Shown here: one piece after another, positions 43,227-52,434 of the stretch
Numbering within the stretch: the stretch's first letter is position 1
How the letters are laid out: each line of letters starts with the position of its first letter
DNA from: Candidatus Gastranaerophilales bacterium
GTDB lineage: Bacteria; Cyanobacteriota; Vampirovibrionia; Gastranaerophilales; Gastranaerophilaceae
DNA: 64,000 bases
Direction of reading: 5' to 3'
Assembly (NCBI GenBank): GCA_017415185.1
Contig: JAFQHZ010000006.1
Coordinates: 62,001 to 126,000 of the forward strand
Position numbers and translations under genes: made by a program
Notes under the pieces: generated by a model
Seen by the model: the letters and a program-made list of their open reading frames with translations, nothing else
What the model was told of the DNA's origin: nothing
The model's database searches: none

Positions 43227-44348
43227 TTAAGCAGTTACTGCCGATTTTTCAACAGCTTCGATTAAAACGCGAGCAACTTCTCTTTGTTCTTCTTCTGTAA
43301 TTTCAGCAAACATTGGCAATGAAAGAACAAGTTTAGTGTTTTCTTCTGTTATTGGAAGCATGCCTTCTTTGAAGTTGTATTTTTCATGAACTTTTTGAAG
43401 ATGCAATGGGATTGGATAATATATCATCGCCCCAATTCCAGCATCGGCAAGCATTTTATGAACTCCATCTCTGTTTGGAATTTTAACAGTGTATTGATGA
43501 TATACACAATATGTTGAATCTAATTCTTTTGGAGTTTCAATTAAAGAACAGCTTTTGAATAATTCATTATACAATTTGGCATGTTCTCTTCTTGCGCTAT
43601 TCCATTTATCGATATATGGAAGTTTTACTCTTAAAATTGCAGCTTGAATTTCATCAAGGCGAGAATTTACACCGATTTCATCATGATGATATCTTATAGC
43701 ACCGCCATGGTTTCTTAGCGCAATAACTCTATCTTTAATATATTGAGAATTTGTTGACAACAAACCGCCATCACCCATTGTGCCAAGGTTTTTAGTTGGA
43801 TAGAAACTAAAGCAACCAACATCACCAATTGTACCAACTTTTCTTCCTTTATATTCAGCGCCAATTGCTTGACATGCGTCTTCAATTACAAACAAATTAT
43901 GACGTTTAGCAATATCGATAATTGGGTCCATATCGCAGGGTTGACCATACAAATGAACAGGAATAATTGCTTTTGTTTTTGGAGTGATTGCTGCTTCAAT
44001 TTTTGCAGGATCAATATTAAATGTATCAGGATCGATATCAACAAAAACAGGTTTAGCTCCAACAATTCCTATTGATTCAGATGTTGCAACAAAAGTGAAT
44101 GCTGTTGAAATTACTTCATCGCCTTCGCCTATATCTAACGCTCTTAGTGCCAAATGAAGAGCATCAGTTCCAGAGTTAAGTGCAACTGTGTGTTTGCAAT
44201 CTAAATAATTGCACATTTCTTGTTCAAATTCTTTATTATTAGCCCCAAGGATATAAGAACCGCTTCTCATAACTTCTAAAACAGCGGCTTCAGCCTTAGC
44301 AGCAATTGTTTCGTATTGTCTTTTTGAATTAATAATAGGAATTTTCAT
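43227..44348 (-). CDS. DegT/DnrJ/EryC1 family sugar aminotransferase
   Basis: 373 residues from the ATG at 44348, which has GGAG eight bases upstream; the longer frame lacks one. PLP-fold hallmarks are NSGTDALHLALRAL, FTFVATSESI, VIEDACQAIGAEYKG and FSFYPTKNLGT with the PLP lysine K186. Such enzymes aminate UDP- or dTDP-keto-sugars for LPS, capsule or glycoprotein sugars. It stands alone here, but the WecA-like transferase and the glycan cluster are nearby. The sugar product is unknown. Confidence 0.87.
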   Translation of the reverse strand: MKIPIINSKRQYETIAAKAEAAVLEVMRSGSYILGANNKEFEQEMCNYLDCKHTVALNSGTDALHLALRALDIGEGDEVISTAFTFVATSESIGIVGAKPVFVDIDPDTFNIDPAKIEAAITPKTKAIIPVHLYGQPCDMDPIIDIAKRHNLFVIEDACQAIGAEYKGRKVGTIGDVGCFSFYPTKNLGTMGDGGLLSTNSQYIKDRVIALRNHGGAIRYHHDEIGVNSRLDEIQAAILRVKLPYIDKWNSARREHAKLYNELFKSCSLIETPKELDSTYCVYHQYTVKIPNRDGVHKMLADAGIGAMIYYPIPLHLQKVHEKYNFKEGMLPITEENTKLVLSLPMFAEITEEEQREVARVLIEAVEKSAVTA

Positions 44349-44484
44349 ACTTTTCTCCTCGTTTATATTTCCCAATAGATTAATATTAGCACATTTTAGC
44401 TCATGGAGTTATAAAGATTTCATTAAGATTTATGCAATTTTTTTTCTTCACGATTTTTATATATTCGAATTCACGAGAAAAAAT

Positions 44485-45867
44485 ATGAAAATATCGCATA
44501 ATAACAATATAAATTTTGGCTACGACAAAAGGCTAAACCAAAAGTTAAATAATAGAATAAACAACAGCGAACAAACTCCAACCATAAAATTAATTGGAGA
44601 AATGAATTCAACTTGCAATATGGCAGAATCATTGATTAATCAACTTGAAAACCCTAGTAATGGCGGAGTTGACAGAAACGAAGAGCAAATAAATATTCTT
44701 TTAAGTTATTTTTTAACAACAAAAAGAACTCTTTGCCATTTGGTTGACAGAATTTTTCCCGATTTAAACTTTTTAAAAAGAACAATTGACACTCTCGACA
44801 AAGAAGAGGTCGAAAGAGCGATAATATACGAAAATGAGCCAAAAGAAGAAATCCAAAAACCATGTTATAAATGGAGAGAGATTCTTTTTCAAAGTTTAAC
44901 CAACGATTTAGACAACAAACAAGCTTTATCAACCCCTAACGGATTAAGTGGTGTTGGTGTTGGTGTTGGGGAAGATGGAGCTCAAAGTTCAATCACGAAA
45001 TTTGAACCATCTTCTTCTTCTCCAAAATCCCTTGATGACGTAGTTGGGCTTGATAAATATAGAAATAAAATAAGAAATTTTATCATTTTCCCTCTTGAAC
45101 ATCCGCAAGAAGCAAAACAAAGAGAAATTAACTATGGCATTAAAATTCCAGGTTTTAGCGTTTTCTTTGGGCCCCCTGGTTGCGGAAAAACAATGCTTGC
45201 TGAAGCAATCGCAGCAGAATCGGGTTGCGAAATGTATAAACTTGATTTATCTCAAGTGGGCTCAACTTATGTCAATGGAACGGTTATAAACATTGCAAAA
45301 GCGTTTGGCGAGCTTGAAGAAATCGCCAAAAAATCAGACAAACCAATATTGCTATTTATGGATGAATTAGATTCGCTTTTAGCAAAAAGAGATGGCTCTG
45401 AATCAAAATCAGAAGAAGATAATAAAGTTGTGAACACGCTTTTACCTTTAATTACAGGAGCTCAAGATAAAAATATTTTAATCATTGGCGCAACAAATAT
45501 GTTTGATTCACTTGACCCTGCTGTAATTCGAAGAATTAAATTTAAACCATATATTGGCTTACCAAATGAAAACGACATAAAAAAACTTTTAATTAAACAA
45601 TTAAATACATTTAAAATGGGGGAAAATCTTGCAAAAAACGACGAAGCATTAAATAGGCTTTCAAAAACATTATTAGGATATAGCCCATCAAACATTGTTG
45701 ATATGGTTTCATTAGCTTCTGAGTGCGCATATTATGAAGAAAGAGAAGTGCTTGAAAAAGATTTTGAAACAGTATTAAAAGAAGGCGTTTGGCAAAAAAT
45801 CAACGAAGATGATTATCTTCCTCAAAACAAAAAAGAAAACAAAACTATTAAAGGCTTTTTAGGCTAA
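44485..45867 (+). CDS. tagged AAA+ ATPase
   Basis: 460 residues. The N-terminus MKISHNNNINFGYDK carries the tag at 9-12, followed by about 165 residues of helix and a Gly/Ser linker (GVGVGVGEDG). The AAA+ domain begins at DDVVGLDKYRNKI, with Walker A GPPGCGKT (229-236), Walker B MDELD (292-296), sensor 1 IIGATN and a VIRRIKFK arginine region. It is closest to FtsH/p97-type ATPase modules but lacks a protease domain. It is one of the few tagged proteins with a recognisable enzyme domain. Confidence 0.72.
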   Translation: MKISHNNNINFGYDKRLNQKLNNRINNSEQTPTIKLIGEMNSTCNMAESLINQLENPSNGGVDRNEEQINILLSYFLTTKRTLCHLVDRIFPDLNFLKRTIDTLDKEEVERAIIYENEPKEEIQKPCYKWREILFQSLTNDLDNKQALSTPNGLSGVGVGVGEDGAQSSITKFEPSSSSPKSLDDVVGLDKYRNKIRNFIIFPLEHPQEAKQREINYGIKIPGFSVFFGPPGCGKTMLAEAIAAESGCEMYKLDLSQVGSTYVNGTVINIAKAFGELEEIAKKSDKPILLFMDELDSLLAKRDGSESKSEEDNKVVNTLLPLITGAQDKNILIIGATNMFDSLDPAVIRRIKFKPYIGLPNENDIKKLLIKQLNTFKMGENLAKNDEALNRLSKTLLGYSPSNIVDMVSLASECAYYEEREVLEKDFETVLKEGVWQKINEDDYLPQNKKENKTIKGFLG

Positions 45868-45883
45868 AAGCTTAGCTTGCTAA

Positions 45884-45929
45884 AATTTCCTTATTTTATT
45901 AAGATTAAAAAGGACGAATAAAGGAAATT
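45884..45929 (+). promoter_or_regulatory. leader hairpin overlapping the tyrS ribosome-binding site
   Basis: AATTTCC (45884-45890) pairs with GGAAATT (45923-45929), and the adjoining TTA/TAA extend the stem past one bulged A. The right arm contains the AAAGGAAA Shine-Dalgarno region. No T-box motif is seen. Confidence 0.3.
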
Positions 45930-45936
45930 AAGACGA

Positions 45937-47151
45937 ATGGGAATTTTTGAAGAATTACAACAAAGGCAATTAATTGCCCAAATCACAAACGAGAAAGAAG
46001 TTAAAGACTTAATAAATTCAGGCAATGCTCGTTTTTATATTGGTTTTGACCCAACAGCAGACTCGCTTCATGTGGGTCATTTTATGGCGCTTTGCTTAAT
46101 GAAACGTTTGCAAATGGCAGGAAATAAGCCCATTGTCCTAATTGGCGGAGGAACAGGACACATCGGAGACCCTTCAGGACGTTCTGATATGCGCTCTATG
46201 ATGAGTTCAGAAACGATTGAACATAATTGCGAATGTTTTAAAAAACAAATGGAAAGATTTATCGAATTTGGCGAAGACAAAGCAATTATGGTAAACAACG
46301 CAAATTGGCTTTTAAAATTAAACTATATCGAGCTTCTTCGTGAAGTGGGTGCTTGTTTTTCGGTAAACAATATGTTAAGAGCTGAATGCTATAAACAAAG
46401 AATGGAAAAAGGGCTAAGTTTCCTAGAATTTAACTATATGATTATGCAAGCTTATGATTTTTATTACTTAAATGAAAATTATAATTGTAACCTTCAATTT
46501 GGCGGCGATGACCAATGGTCCAACATGCTTGCTGGTTCAGATTTAATCAGAAGAAAAACTGGTCGTGATGCTCATTCAATGACAATCACTCTTTTAATGA
46601 ATTCTCAAGGCAAAAAAATGGGCAAAACTGCCTCAGGCGCAGTTTGGTTAGACAAAAACAAAACAAGTGTATATGATTTTTATCAATATTGGAGAAACGT
46701 TGAGGACGATGATGTTTTAAAGTGCATTAGAATGCTAACATTCCTACCATTAGAAGAAATTGAAAAAATGGAATCTTGGCAAGGAGCGCAACTCAACAAA
46801 GCAAAAGAAATTCTTGCTTACGAGCTTACAACTCTTGTTCATGGAGCTGAAGAAGCGCAAGCAGCTCAAGCAGCAGCAAAAGCTTTATTTGCAGGCGGCG
46901 GCGATGATTCAAACATGCCAACAACGCAATTAAACTTTGAAGGTGATGAAATTTCTTTGATTGATGTTTTAGTGCAAAGCAATCTTTGCGCAAGCAGAGG
47001 CGAAGCAAAAAAATTAATACAACAAGGCGGAGTCTCAATTGAAGAAGAAAAAACATCTGATTTAGGTTATAAATTTAGCCGTGAAAGCCTAAAAGACGGG
47101 ATAAAAATCAAAAAAGGCAAAAAAATATATCACAAAATTATCGTTAAATAA
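45937..47151 (+). CDS. tyrS: tyrosyl-tRNA synthetase
   Basis: 404 residues: class I catalytic core with the HIGH-type motif HVGH (45-48), the Tyr-site segment NYMIMQAYDFYYL, FGGDDQWSNM, the KMSKS-type KMGKT (227-231) and a C-terminal S4 RNA-binding domain (NLCASRGEAKKLIQQGGV). It charges tRNA-Tyr. The form resembles the TyrZ-like group with KMGKT rather than KFGKT. A long terminator hairpin follows. Confidence 0.96.
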   Translation: MGIFEELQQRQLIAQITNEKEVKDLINSGNARFYIGFDPTADSLHVGHFMALCLMKRLQMAGNKPIVLIGGGTGHIGDPSGRSDMRSMMSSETIEHNCECFKKQMERFIEFGEDKAIMVNNANWLLKLNYIELLREVGACFSVNNMLRAECYKQRMEKGLSFLEFNYMIMQAYDFYYLNENYNCNLQFGGDDQWSNMLAGSDLIRRKTGRDAHSMTITLLMNSQGKKMGKTASGAVWLDKNKTSVYDFYQYWRNVEDDDVLKCIRMLTFLPLEEIEKMESWQGAQLNKAKEILAYELTTLVHGAEEAQAAQAAAKALFAGGGDDSNMPTTQLNFEGDEISLIDVLVQSNLCASRGEAKKLIQQGGVSIEEEKTSDLGYKFSRESLKDGIKIKKGKKIYHKIIVK

Positions 47152-47156
47152 TTTTT

Positions 47157-47216
47157 GAAAGTCATTGTTAAACTACTATAAATGTATTACATTTCTTAAC
47201 AATGGCTTTCTTTTTT
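47157..47216 (+). terminator. intrinsic terminator of tyrS
   Basis: A 15-bp stem, GAAAGTCATTGTTAA (47157-47171) with TTAACAATGGCTTTC (47196-47210), with one G-T wobble, then six T. Confidence 0.88.
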
Positions 47217-47232
47217 AATTTATTAAAGTTAT

Positions 47233-47294
47233 TATAATCATGTTGTTAATGCTTCGGCTAGTATGCGAATTGGGGTCTGTACCCCATTTTTTTT
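47233..47294 (+). ncRNA. candidate short RNA or leader ending in a terminator
   Basis: TATAAT (47233-47238) is followed after about 33 bp by TGGGG-TCTGTA-CCCCA (47271-47286) and eight T. The tyrS transcript already ends at 47216, so this second terminator implies a separate start. It could also insulate or attenuate the 47373 gene. No ORF of note. Confidence 0.3.
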
Positions 47295-47372
47295 CCAAAA
47301 ATCATACTTTTATACTAAACAAGAAGCAAAAAAATGTGGTAAACTCTATTTTGTGAAAGGAGTCTACCTTAA

Positions 47373-47840
47373 ATGGATACTAAAGACGAAAAATATTTAA
47401 TTTTAGAACAATATAGAATTTATTCAGAAGCGAAAGAAAAATTTATTGAAAGACAATTTTCAACAAATAGATTTTACTTGATTTTCAACCTTGTGCTTTT
47501 AATTTCAACATATATGTTAAGCACACTAACACCACACTATTCTCCTGCAATCGTTCTTTCAATTATTGGTTTTGCAGTAACTATAATGTGGTGGATGAAC
47601 ATTGACTCATATCAAATGTTAATCAAGGTTAAATACGCAAAAGTTTTAGAATATCTTGAAACAAAACTTCCAGAACAACCATATCACAAAGAATTTGTTG
47701 ATTATATGGAAATGAAAAAGAAAAATAATTTAATCGTATTTGGCGATTTCCAAAAATATTTAACATTAGCAATCGCTTTAGTTTATGTTATCCAATTCAC
47801 ATATAGCATAACAAAATACATCGAATTAAGATTAATTTAA
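47373..47840 (+). CDS. RipA-like small membrane protein
   Basis: 155 residues: an N-terminal charged helix with LEQYRIYSEAKEKFIERQFSTNRFYL, a first hydrophobic helix (FNLVLLISTYML), a second (IVLSIIGFAVTIMWWMN), then IDSYQMLIKVKYAKVLEYLETKLPEQPY. This order resembles the RipA-family octameric membrane proteins as I remember them, with a third hydrophobic stretch near the end. AAAGGAGT lies further from the ATG than usual (about 10 bases). Function unknown. The assignment is tentative. Confidence 0.5.
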   Translation: MDTKDEKYLILEQYRIYSEAKEKFIERQFSTNRFYLIFNLVLLISTYMLSTLTPHYSPAIVLSIIGFAVTIMWWMNIDSYQMLIKVKYAKVLEYLETKLPEQPYHKEFVDYMEMKKKNNLIVFGDFQKYLTLAIALVYVIQFTYSITKYIELRLI

Positions 47841-47853
47841 TTTAAAAATCAAT

Positions 47854-47888
47854 AAAAAAAAGACCGCCTTTTAAAGCGGTCTTTTTTT
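47854..47888. terminator. bidirectional terminator
   Basis: An A-run then AGACCGC, loop CTTTTAAA, GCGGTCT and a T-run. It is shared by the convergent 47373 gene and hisF. Confidence 0.9.
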
Positions 47889-48651
47889 ATCTTGTTTTGA
47901 TGCCGTTATTTTTTAAATCAGATTTCACTTTATCAATTGATAAAGTGTCATAATGAAAAATCGAAGCAGCAAGCGCAGCATCAACATTTGTCAAATTAAA
48001 AACATCAATAAAGTGCTTTGAATCAGCACCAGCCCCACCAGAAGCAATGACAGGAATATTAAGAGAATCTGATATTAATTTGTTTAATTCAATATCAAAT
48101 CCTTTTTGCACTCCATCAAAATCCATTGAAGTAAGCAAAATTTCGCCTGCGCCCAATTCTTGAGCTTTTTTTGCCCAATCAAGTGCTTTAATTCCAGTGT
48201 TTATTTTCCCAGCATTAATATGCACATAAAAATCACCATCAACCCTTTTAGCATCAAGCGCAACAACAATGCATTGCGAGCCAAAATAATTGGCAGTGGT
48301 TGAAATTATATCAGGATTTTTAACCGCAGCAGAATTAAACGAAATTTTATCCGCACCAGCAGCCAAAATTGCTTTGATATCTTCTAAATCAGATATTCCG
48401 CCGCCAACAGTAAAGGGGATAAAAACTTCTTTTGCAACCCTTTCAACAAGCTCTACAACAGTTTTTCTTTTTTCATTTGTTGCGCTAATATCCAAGAAAA
48501 CAAGCTCATCAGCACCCGATGACGAATATTTTTTCGCCAATTCAACAGGATCGCCAACAATTTTAAGATTTTCAAAATTAACCCCTTTGACTGTTTTTCC
48601 GTCTTTAACGTCTAAACAAGGGATAATTCTTTTTGTTAAATTGTTGGTCAT
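47887..48651 (-). CDS. hisF: imidazole glycerol phosphate synthase cyclase subunit
   Basis: A 254-residue (beta-alpha)8 barrel with RIIPCLDVKDGKTVKGVNF, IPFTVGGGI, AADKISFNSAAV and IPVIASGGAG, the two phosphate-binding halves of HisF. With HisH it converts PRFAR and ammonia to IGP and AICAR in histidine synthesis. No other his gene is adjacent. Instead it is coupled to a GGDEF gene, whose stop is one base before its ATG, an unusual operon partner. Confidence 0.96.
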   Translation of the reverse strand: MTNNLTKRIIPCLDVKDGKTVKGVNFENLKIVGDPVELAKKYSSSGADELVFLDISATNEKRKTVVELVERVAKEVFIPFTVGGGISDLEDIKAILAAGADKISFNSAAVKNPDIISTTANYFGSQCIVVALDAKRVDGDFYVHINAGKINTGIKALDWAKKAQELGAGEILLTSMDFDGVQKGFDIELNKLISDSLNIPVIASGGAGADSKHFIDVFNLTNVDAALAASIFHYDTLSIDKVKSDLKNNGIKTR

Positions 48652-48652
48652 T

Positions 48653-49528
48653 TTAGCAACCTAGATTCATTTTTGAAAATTCAACAATTTTGTTTTTGCC
48701 TGATTGTTTTGCGTTGTAAAGCGCATGTTCAGCGTATCGAATCAATGTATTTGAATTTTCATCCACTGCTTCCATACATGGGAAAGAAGAAATTCCGCCT
48801 GAAATTGTGATTGGGTGTCTTTCTTCTTCATTCGCAGGAATAAATTCCATTTTTTCAACGTCTTTTCTAAATCTTTCAGCAAAAATCATTGCTTGTTGTT
48901 CTGTTGTTTCAGGAAGAATAATAATAAATTCTTCATCGCCATAACGAGTTAAAACGTCTTCTTTACGAACAAGCGCAGAAAGCATTTGGGCAATTTTTCT
49001 TAATAAAATATCGCCCCAATCGTATCCATACATATCGTTTACAATTTTGAAATAGTCAATGTCTAATAATAAACAAGATAAACTTGTTCCATAACGTTTT
49101 GCACGAGAAATTTCAGCATCAAGCCTATGGTGCAAATATTTTCTATTATATAAACCAGTTAATTCATCACAAATTGCTGTTTTTATTAGTTCTCTTTTAG
49201 TAACATAAGTTTTCAACAAAGCATTCAAACGAACATTGAGTTCTGTTTCATTAATTGGTTTTTTAATAAAATCGTAACTTAACGCTCTAATTGTCAAATT
49301 CTCAGGAATTTCATTCACAGGAGCAAGAACACAACATTCCAATTTTCTAACCGCACAAAATTCTCTGATTTTATCGGTATCCATATCTAAAATCAAAACG
49401 CCTGGATTATATTGTTTATAGTTTTCCAATTCAGACGCACTAAACTCTCTTAATTCTGTTTCATCATCAAGCTTAATAAGACCCGCTAATTCGGAAGCGC
49501 CTGTTTCGCTATAAATAACAATATTCAT
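48653..49528 (-). CDS. GGDEF protein with receiver-like N-terminus and altered signature
   Basis: 291 residues from the ATG at 49528 (AAGGAG upstream; a GTG six bases earlier is less well placed). Residues 1-105 look like a response-regulator fold (GVLILDMDTD, DFIKKPI). Residues 115-291 form a GGDEF domain with DELTGLYNRKYL, DIDYFKIVND and, at the active site, RYGDEEF (195-201) instead of RYGGEEF. The second glycine is Asp198, which may weaken or abolish diguanylate cyclase activity. It sits in an operon with hisF. Confidence 0.8.
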   Translation of the reverse strand: MNIVIYSETGASELAGLIKLDDETELREFSASELENYKQYNPGVLILDMDTDKIREFCAVRKLECCVLAPVNEIPENLTIRALSYDFIKKPINETELNVRLNALLKTYVTKRELIKTAICDELTGLYNRKYLHHRLDAEISRAKRYGTSLSCLLLDIDYFKIVNDMYGYDWGDILLRKIAQMLSALVRKEDVLTRYGDEEFIIILPETTEQQAMIFAERFRKDVEKMEFIPANEEERHPITISGGISSFPCMEAVDENSNTLIRYAEHALYNAKQSGKNKIVEFSKMNLGC

Positions 49529-49683
49529 ATACACTCCTTAAATTTTACTAATTCTTGCTTTAGTATAACATATTTTTAATACCCAAAAACCAAATTTTCC
49601 CTCATATATCATTCAAATATATTATGTTTTATTTCGAAGTATTTATTAAACTGTTATGGTAGTCAGATTATCGGTGTTTTGTA

Positions 49684-50877
49684 TTGTCCAATCCTTTAAA
49701 AAAGCAAACATTTAAAAAATATCAAGATATATATGAATACAACCACTCATATTGTGATTTTGCGCTAGAAACAAAGCCTGAAAGAAAAAGAATTCCACTA
49801 AAGAAAAAAAATAAAAAAGGCGGAAAAAAATTCCTCGCAATGCTTCTTGCGCTAACGTTTTTGGGTTCGTATGGATATTTTGTGTGTCCATATAATTTCA
49901 AAAGCTATTTTGAACCGCTTTATTTAAATAAAATTTTAAATAACAACATAAAAATAGACGCAAAAGAACTCGCAAGTCCAACAAAAGAATATATCCACAA
50001 TTCATTTTTTATGGGCGAATATTTATTAACCCCAAGAGCAGAAAAAACAAAAGCCATAACTGATATTCAAATTGTTTCAGAAATGACTGATACAAAAAAC
50101 AAGCTTCTTGAATTAGCAAAAAACTATCCAAAACTTGAACCAAGCATTTTCGTTTGGGAATATTCATCAGGCTCTGGTTTGGAAATTAATTCGGATACAA
50201 TATTTCCATCTGCAAGTATAATTAAAGTTCCAATTGCTTTTGAATTAATAAGATTAGTTGACAGAACTTCTGACACAATTAATCCGATTAATTTAACCGA
50301 CAAAAGAATATTTAAAGAAGAATATAGAACGCTTGGTTCAGGAGATTTGCAATATACAAAAGGAGATGTTGCATATTCTTTAGATCATCTTGCAAATATT
50401 ATGATTGCAAATTCTGACAATTCAGCAACAAATATGCTTTTATATGAAATTGGCGGAATGGACAGTTTTAATCGTGAAATGAGAAATCTTGGCTTAAAAG
50501 CGACATCTATGGGTGATTGGTTGCCAGATTTAGACGGAAACAACAAAATCACAGCAAGAGAAATTTCAAAAATTCTTTATAACATTGATAATCCAAATTA
50601 TATTAATCCAAAATATAAAAATATTTTAAAAGAATACCTTGGAAACACAAAAAACACCCACTTAATAAAAGAAAAACTTCCACAAGACGTTATGGTGCTA
50701 CACAAAACAGGAGATATCGGCTCAATGTTAGGCGATAGCGGAATTGTTTACACAGATAACGGCAAAAAATATATAGTTACAATTTTAGCAAAAAGACCTC
50801 ATAACGACTACGGCGCAAAATTATTTATTCAAGAAGCCTCTCTAATCATATATAACGACATTAAAGCGCTATTATAA
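49684..50877 (+). CDS. class A beta-lactamase-fold membrane-anchored protein
   Basis: 397 residues. After a Lys-rich cytoplasmic start there is one membrane helix at about 49-67, then the serine hydrolase domain with S178-x-x-K181 (SASIIK), SDN at 244-246 and KTG at 341-343. The omega-loop Glu of class A enzymes (EPELN) appears replaced: the matching region reads WLPDLD. The general base for deacylation may therefore be absent, so this may be a penicillin-binding or peptidoglycan-acting relative rather than a resistance enzyme. The start is taken as TTG at 49684; no in-frame ATG precedes the helix and no ribosome-binding site is clear. Confidence 0.75.
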   Translation: MSNPLKKQTFKKYQDIYEYNHSYCDFALETKPERKRIPLKKKNKKGGKKFLAMLLALTFLGSYGYFVCPYNFKSYFEPLYLNKILNNNIKIDAKELASPTKEYIHNSFFMGEYLLTPRAEKTKAITDIQIVSEMTDTKNKLLELAKNYPKLEPSIFVWEYSSGSGLEINSDTIFPSASIIKVPIAFELIRLVDRTSDTINPINLTDKRIFKEEYRTLGSGDLQYTKGDVAYSLDHLANIMIANSDNSATNMLLYEIGGMDSFNREMRNLGLKATSMGDWLPDLDGNNKITAREISKILYNIDNPNYINPKYKNILKEYLGNTKNTHLIKEKLPQDVMVLHKTGDIGSMLGDSGIVYTDNGKKYIVTILAKRPHNDYGAKLFIQEASLIIYNDIKALL

Positions 50878-50897
50878 TTTTTTCTTGACTGATAAAT

Positions 50898-50924
50898 CTA
50901 ATTATTAGATAATTAGCTTATACT
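50898..50924 (+). promoter_or_regulatory. palindrome abutting a -10 upstream of the SLH gene
   Basis: CTAATTAT-TAG-ATAATTAG (50898-50916) is a perfect 8-bp-arm palindrome ending two bases before TATACT (50919-50924). It is a likely operator, though it could contribute to terminating the upstream gene. Confidence 0.45.
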
Positions 50925-50965
50925 ATTGTGTTACAAGTTTGTCAGATAAGAATAAGGAGTAAGTT

Positions 50966-52402
50966 ATGAAAAAAACTACACAAGCTTTATCTGTAACATT
51001 AGCATTATTTTTGACTTGCGCAGGCGTTATCGCTAAAGAACCTTGTGCTTGCAAAAAAGGTGAAAAAGTTCAAGTTTATGCTCACCCATCATTAATGAAT
51101 GCAGATGCGACAGAATTTAAAGATGCAGATTCAATTTATAGAATCGGTGGCAAAGTTTTAAAACAAAAAAATAGACTAGGTTTCACAAATAAAGAAAATT
51201 TATATGTAAATGCATACTCTAAAGACCTTTTAAACACTATGAGTGTTAGAAAAGGCGACAGAGATTTCGATATTAAAATGCCTATTTCAAGAGCTGAATT
51301 AGCATTTATGTTATCTCAAGGCTTAAACATGAGCCAAGTTAATGCAATCAAAGGTTACACAGATGTAACTAATGCATATTGGGCAAATGACGAAATCAAC
51401 AAAGCAACTGCTGCTGATGTTATGATTGGTTACCCTGATAAATCATTCAAACCAGACCAAGCAATCACAAAAGCAGAAGTTTTTGCTACAATTGCTAAAT
51501 TAATTGAAGTTGATTATGTAAACGATGGAAGCGCTCCAACAATCAACGGACAAAAAGTTGATGCTATTCCTACTTGGGCTTATGGTTGCACAAAAGAAGT
51601 TATCGCTTCTGGTTTAGTTGACAATATGCCTGATCCAAAAGCATTGTTTGCTAACCCATACTTATCAAGACATCAAGTAGCAACATTGGTTTCTGAATTA
51701 AGATTAAAATATGGTGCTAACGGCAAATTAATCGGCGACGCATTCAAAAACACAGGTGTACCTGTTGCAATCAAAGTTAAAATGTTAGACAGAGTTGACG
51801 CTAAACATTCTAACATTGGCGACAGATTCGTTGCTAAAACATTAGCTGAAGTTACTGTTGATGGCAAAACATTCCCAACAGGTTCAGAAGTATTTGGTCA
51901 AGTTGTAACAGTTCAAAGACCTGGTCTTGGCAAACACCCTGGAACAGTAACTGTTAAATTTACAGAAATCAAAAATGGCGATTGCACAGCTCATTTCCCT
52001 AAACAAATGACAAGCGCAACTGCTGACAAATTAAACAATCCAAACATCTTCGCTAGAATTCTTGGACTTCCATTAACAGCTGCTGCAAGAACAGTTGGCG
52101 TAACTGGTCGTGGAATTGGTCAAATCGTTAATATTACTGGAAACGGTTTAGAAGAATACGGCGATAGATTGTCAGATACATTAGTTGAAACATTCACAGG
52201 ACACCTAGGACGTGGCGTTGCAAGCTTCGGCAACTCATTTGTAACACTAGGAAAAGGTGTTTATGGAATTGTTAAAACTGTTGTTTCAGGAACATTCGGC
52301 ATTGTTTATGAAATTGGCGACGAATTGTTATACACAATCGTTCCATCAGTTTCAAACTCAGCTGCTTTGAATCCAAACGAAGAATTAACAGTAATATTTT
52401 AA
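50966..52402 (+). CDS. S-layer homology (SLH) domain envelope protein
   Basis: 478 residues with a signal peptide (MKKTTQALSVTLALFLTCAGVIA) and two or more SLH motifs at about 108-240: ISRAELAFMLSQ, FTDV-like GYTDVTNAYWANDEINKA, MIGYPDKSFKPDQAITKAE, then IPTWAYGCTKEVIASGLV. SLH units bind wall polymers; in Cyanobacteria they join peptidoglycan to the outer membrane. The C-terminal half is unrecognised but contains hydrophobic, Gly-rich stretches. AAGGAGT before the ATG and favourable codons suggest abundant expression. Confidence 0.85.
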   Translation: MKKTTQALSVTLALFLTCAGVIAKEPCACKKGEKVQVYAHPSLMNADATEFKDADSIYRIGGKVLKQKNRLGFTNKENLYVNAYSKDLLNTMSVRKGDRDFDIKMPISRAELAFMLSQGLNMSQVNAIKGYTDVTNAYWANDEINKATAADVMIGYPDKSFKPDQAITKAEVFATIAKLIEVDYVNDGSAPTINGQKVDAIPTWAYGCTKEVIASGLVDNMPDPKALFANPYLSRHQVATLVSELRLKYGANGKLIGDAFKNTGVPVAIKVKMLDRVDAKHSNIGDRFVAKTLAEVTVDGKTFPTGSEVFGQVVTVQRPGLGKHPGTVTVKFTEIKNGDCTAHFPKQMTSATADKLNNPNIFARILGLPLTAAARTVGVTGRGIGQIVNITGNGLEEYGDRLSDTLVETFTGHLGRGVASFGNSFVTLGKGVYGIVKTVVSGTFGIVYEIGDELLYTIVPSVSNSAALNPNEELTVIF

Positions 52403-52434
52403 ACCCGAGCGAAACGAGGGCAAAAGGATATGAA

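Noticed and set aside
45868-45936. A T-box leader for tyrS
   Set aside because: The region is far too short and lacks the T-box sequence and specifier loop; only a small stem at the ribosome-binding site is visible.
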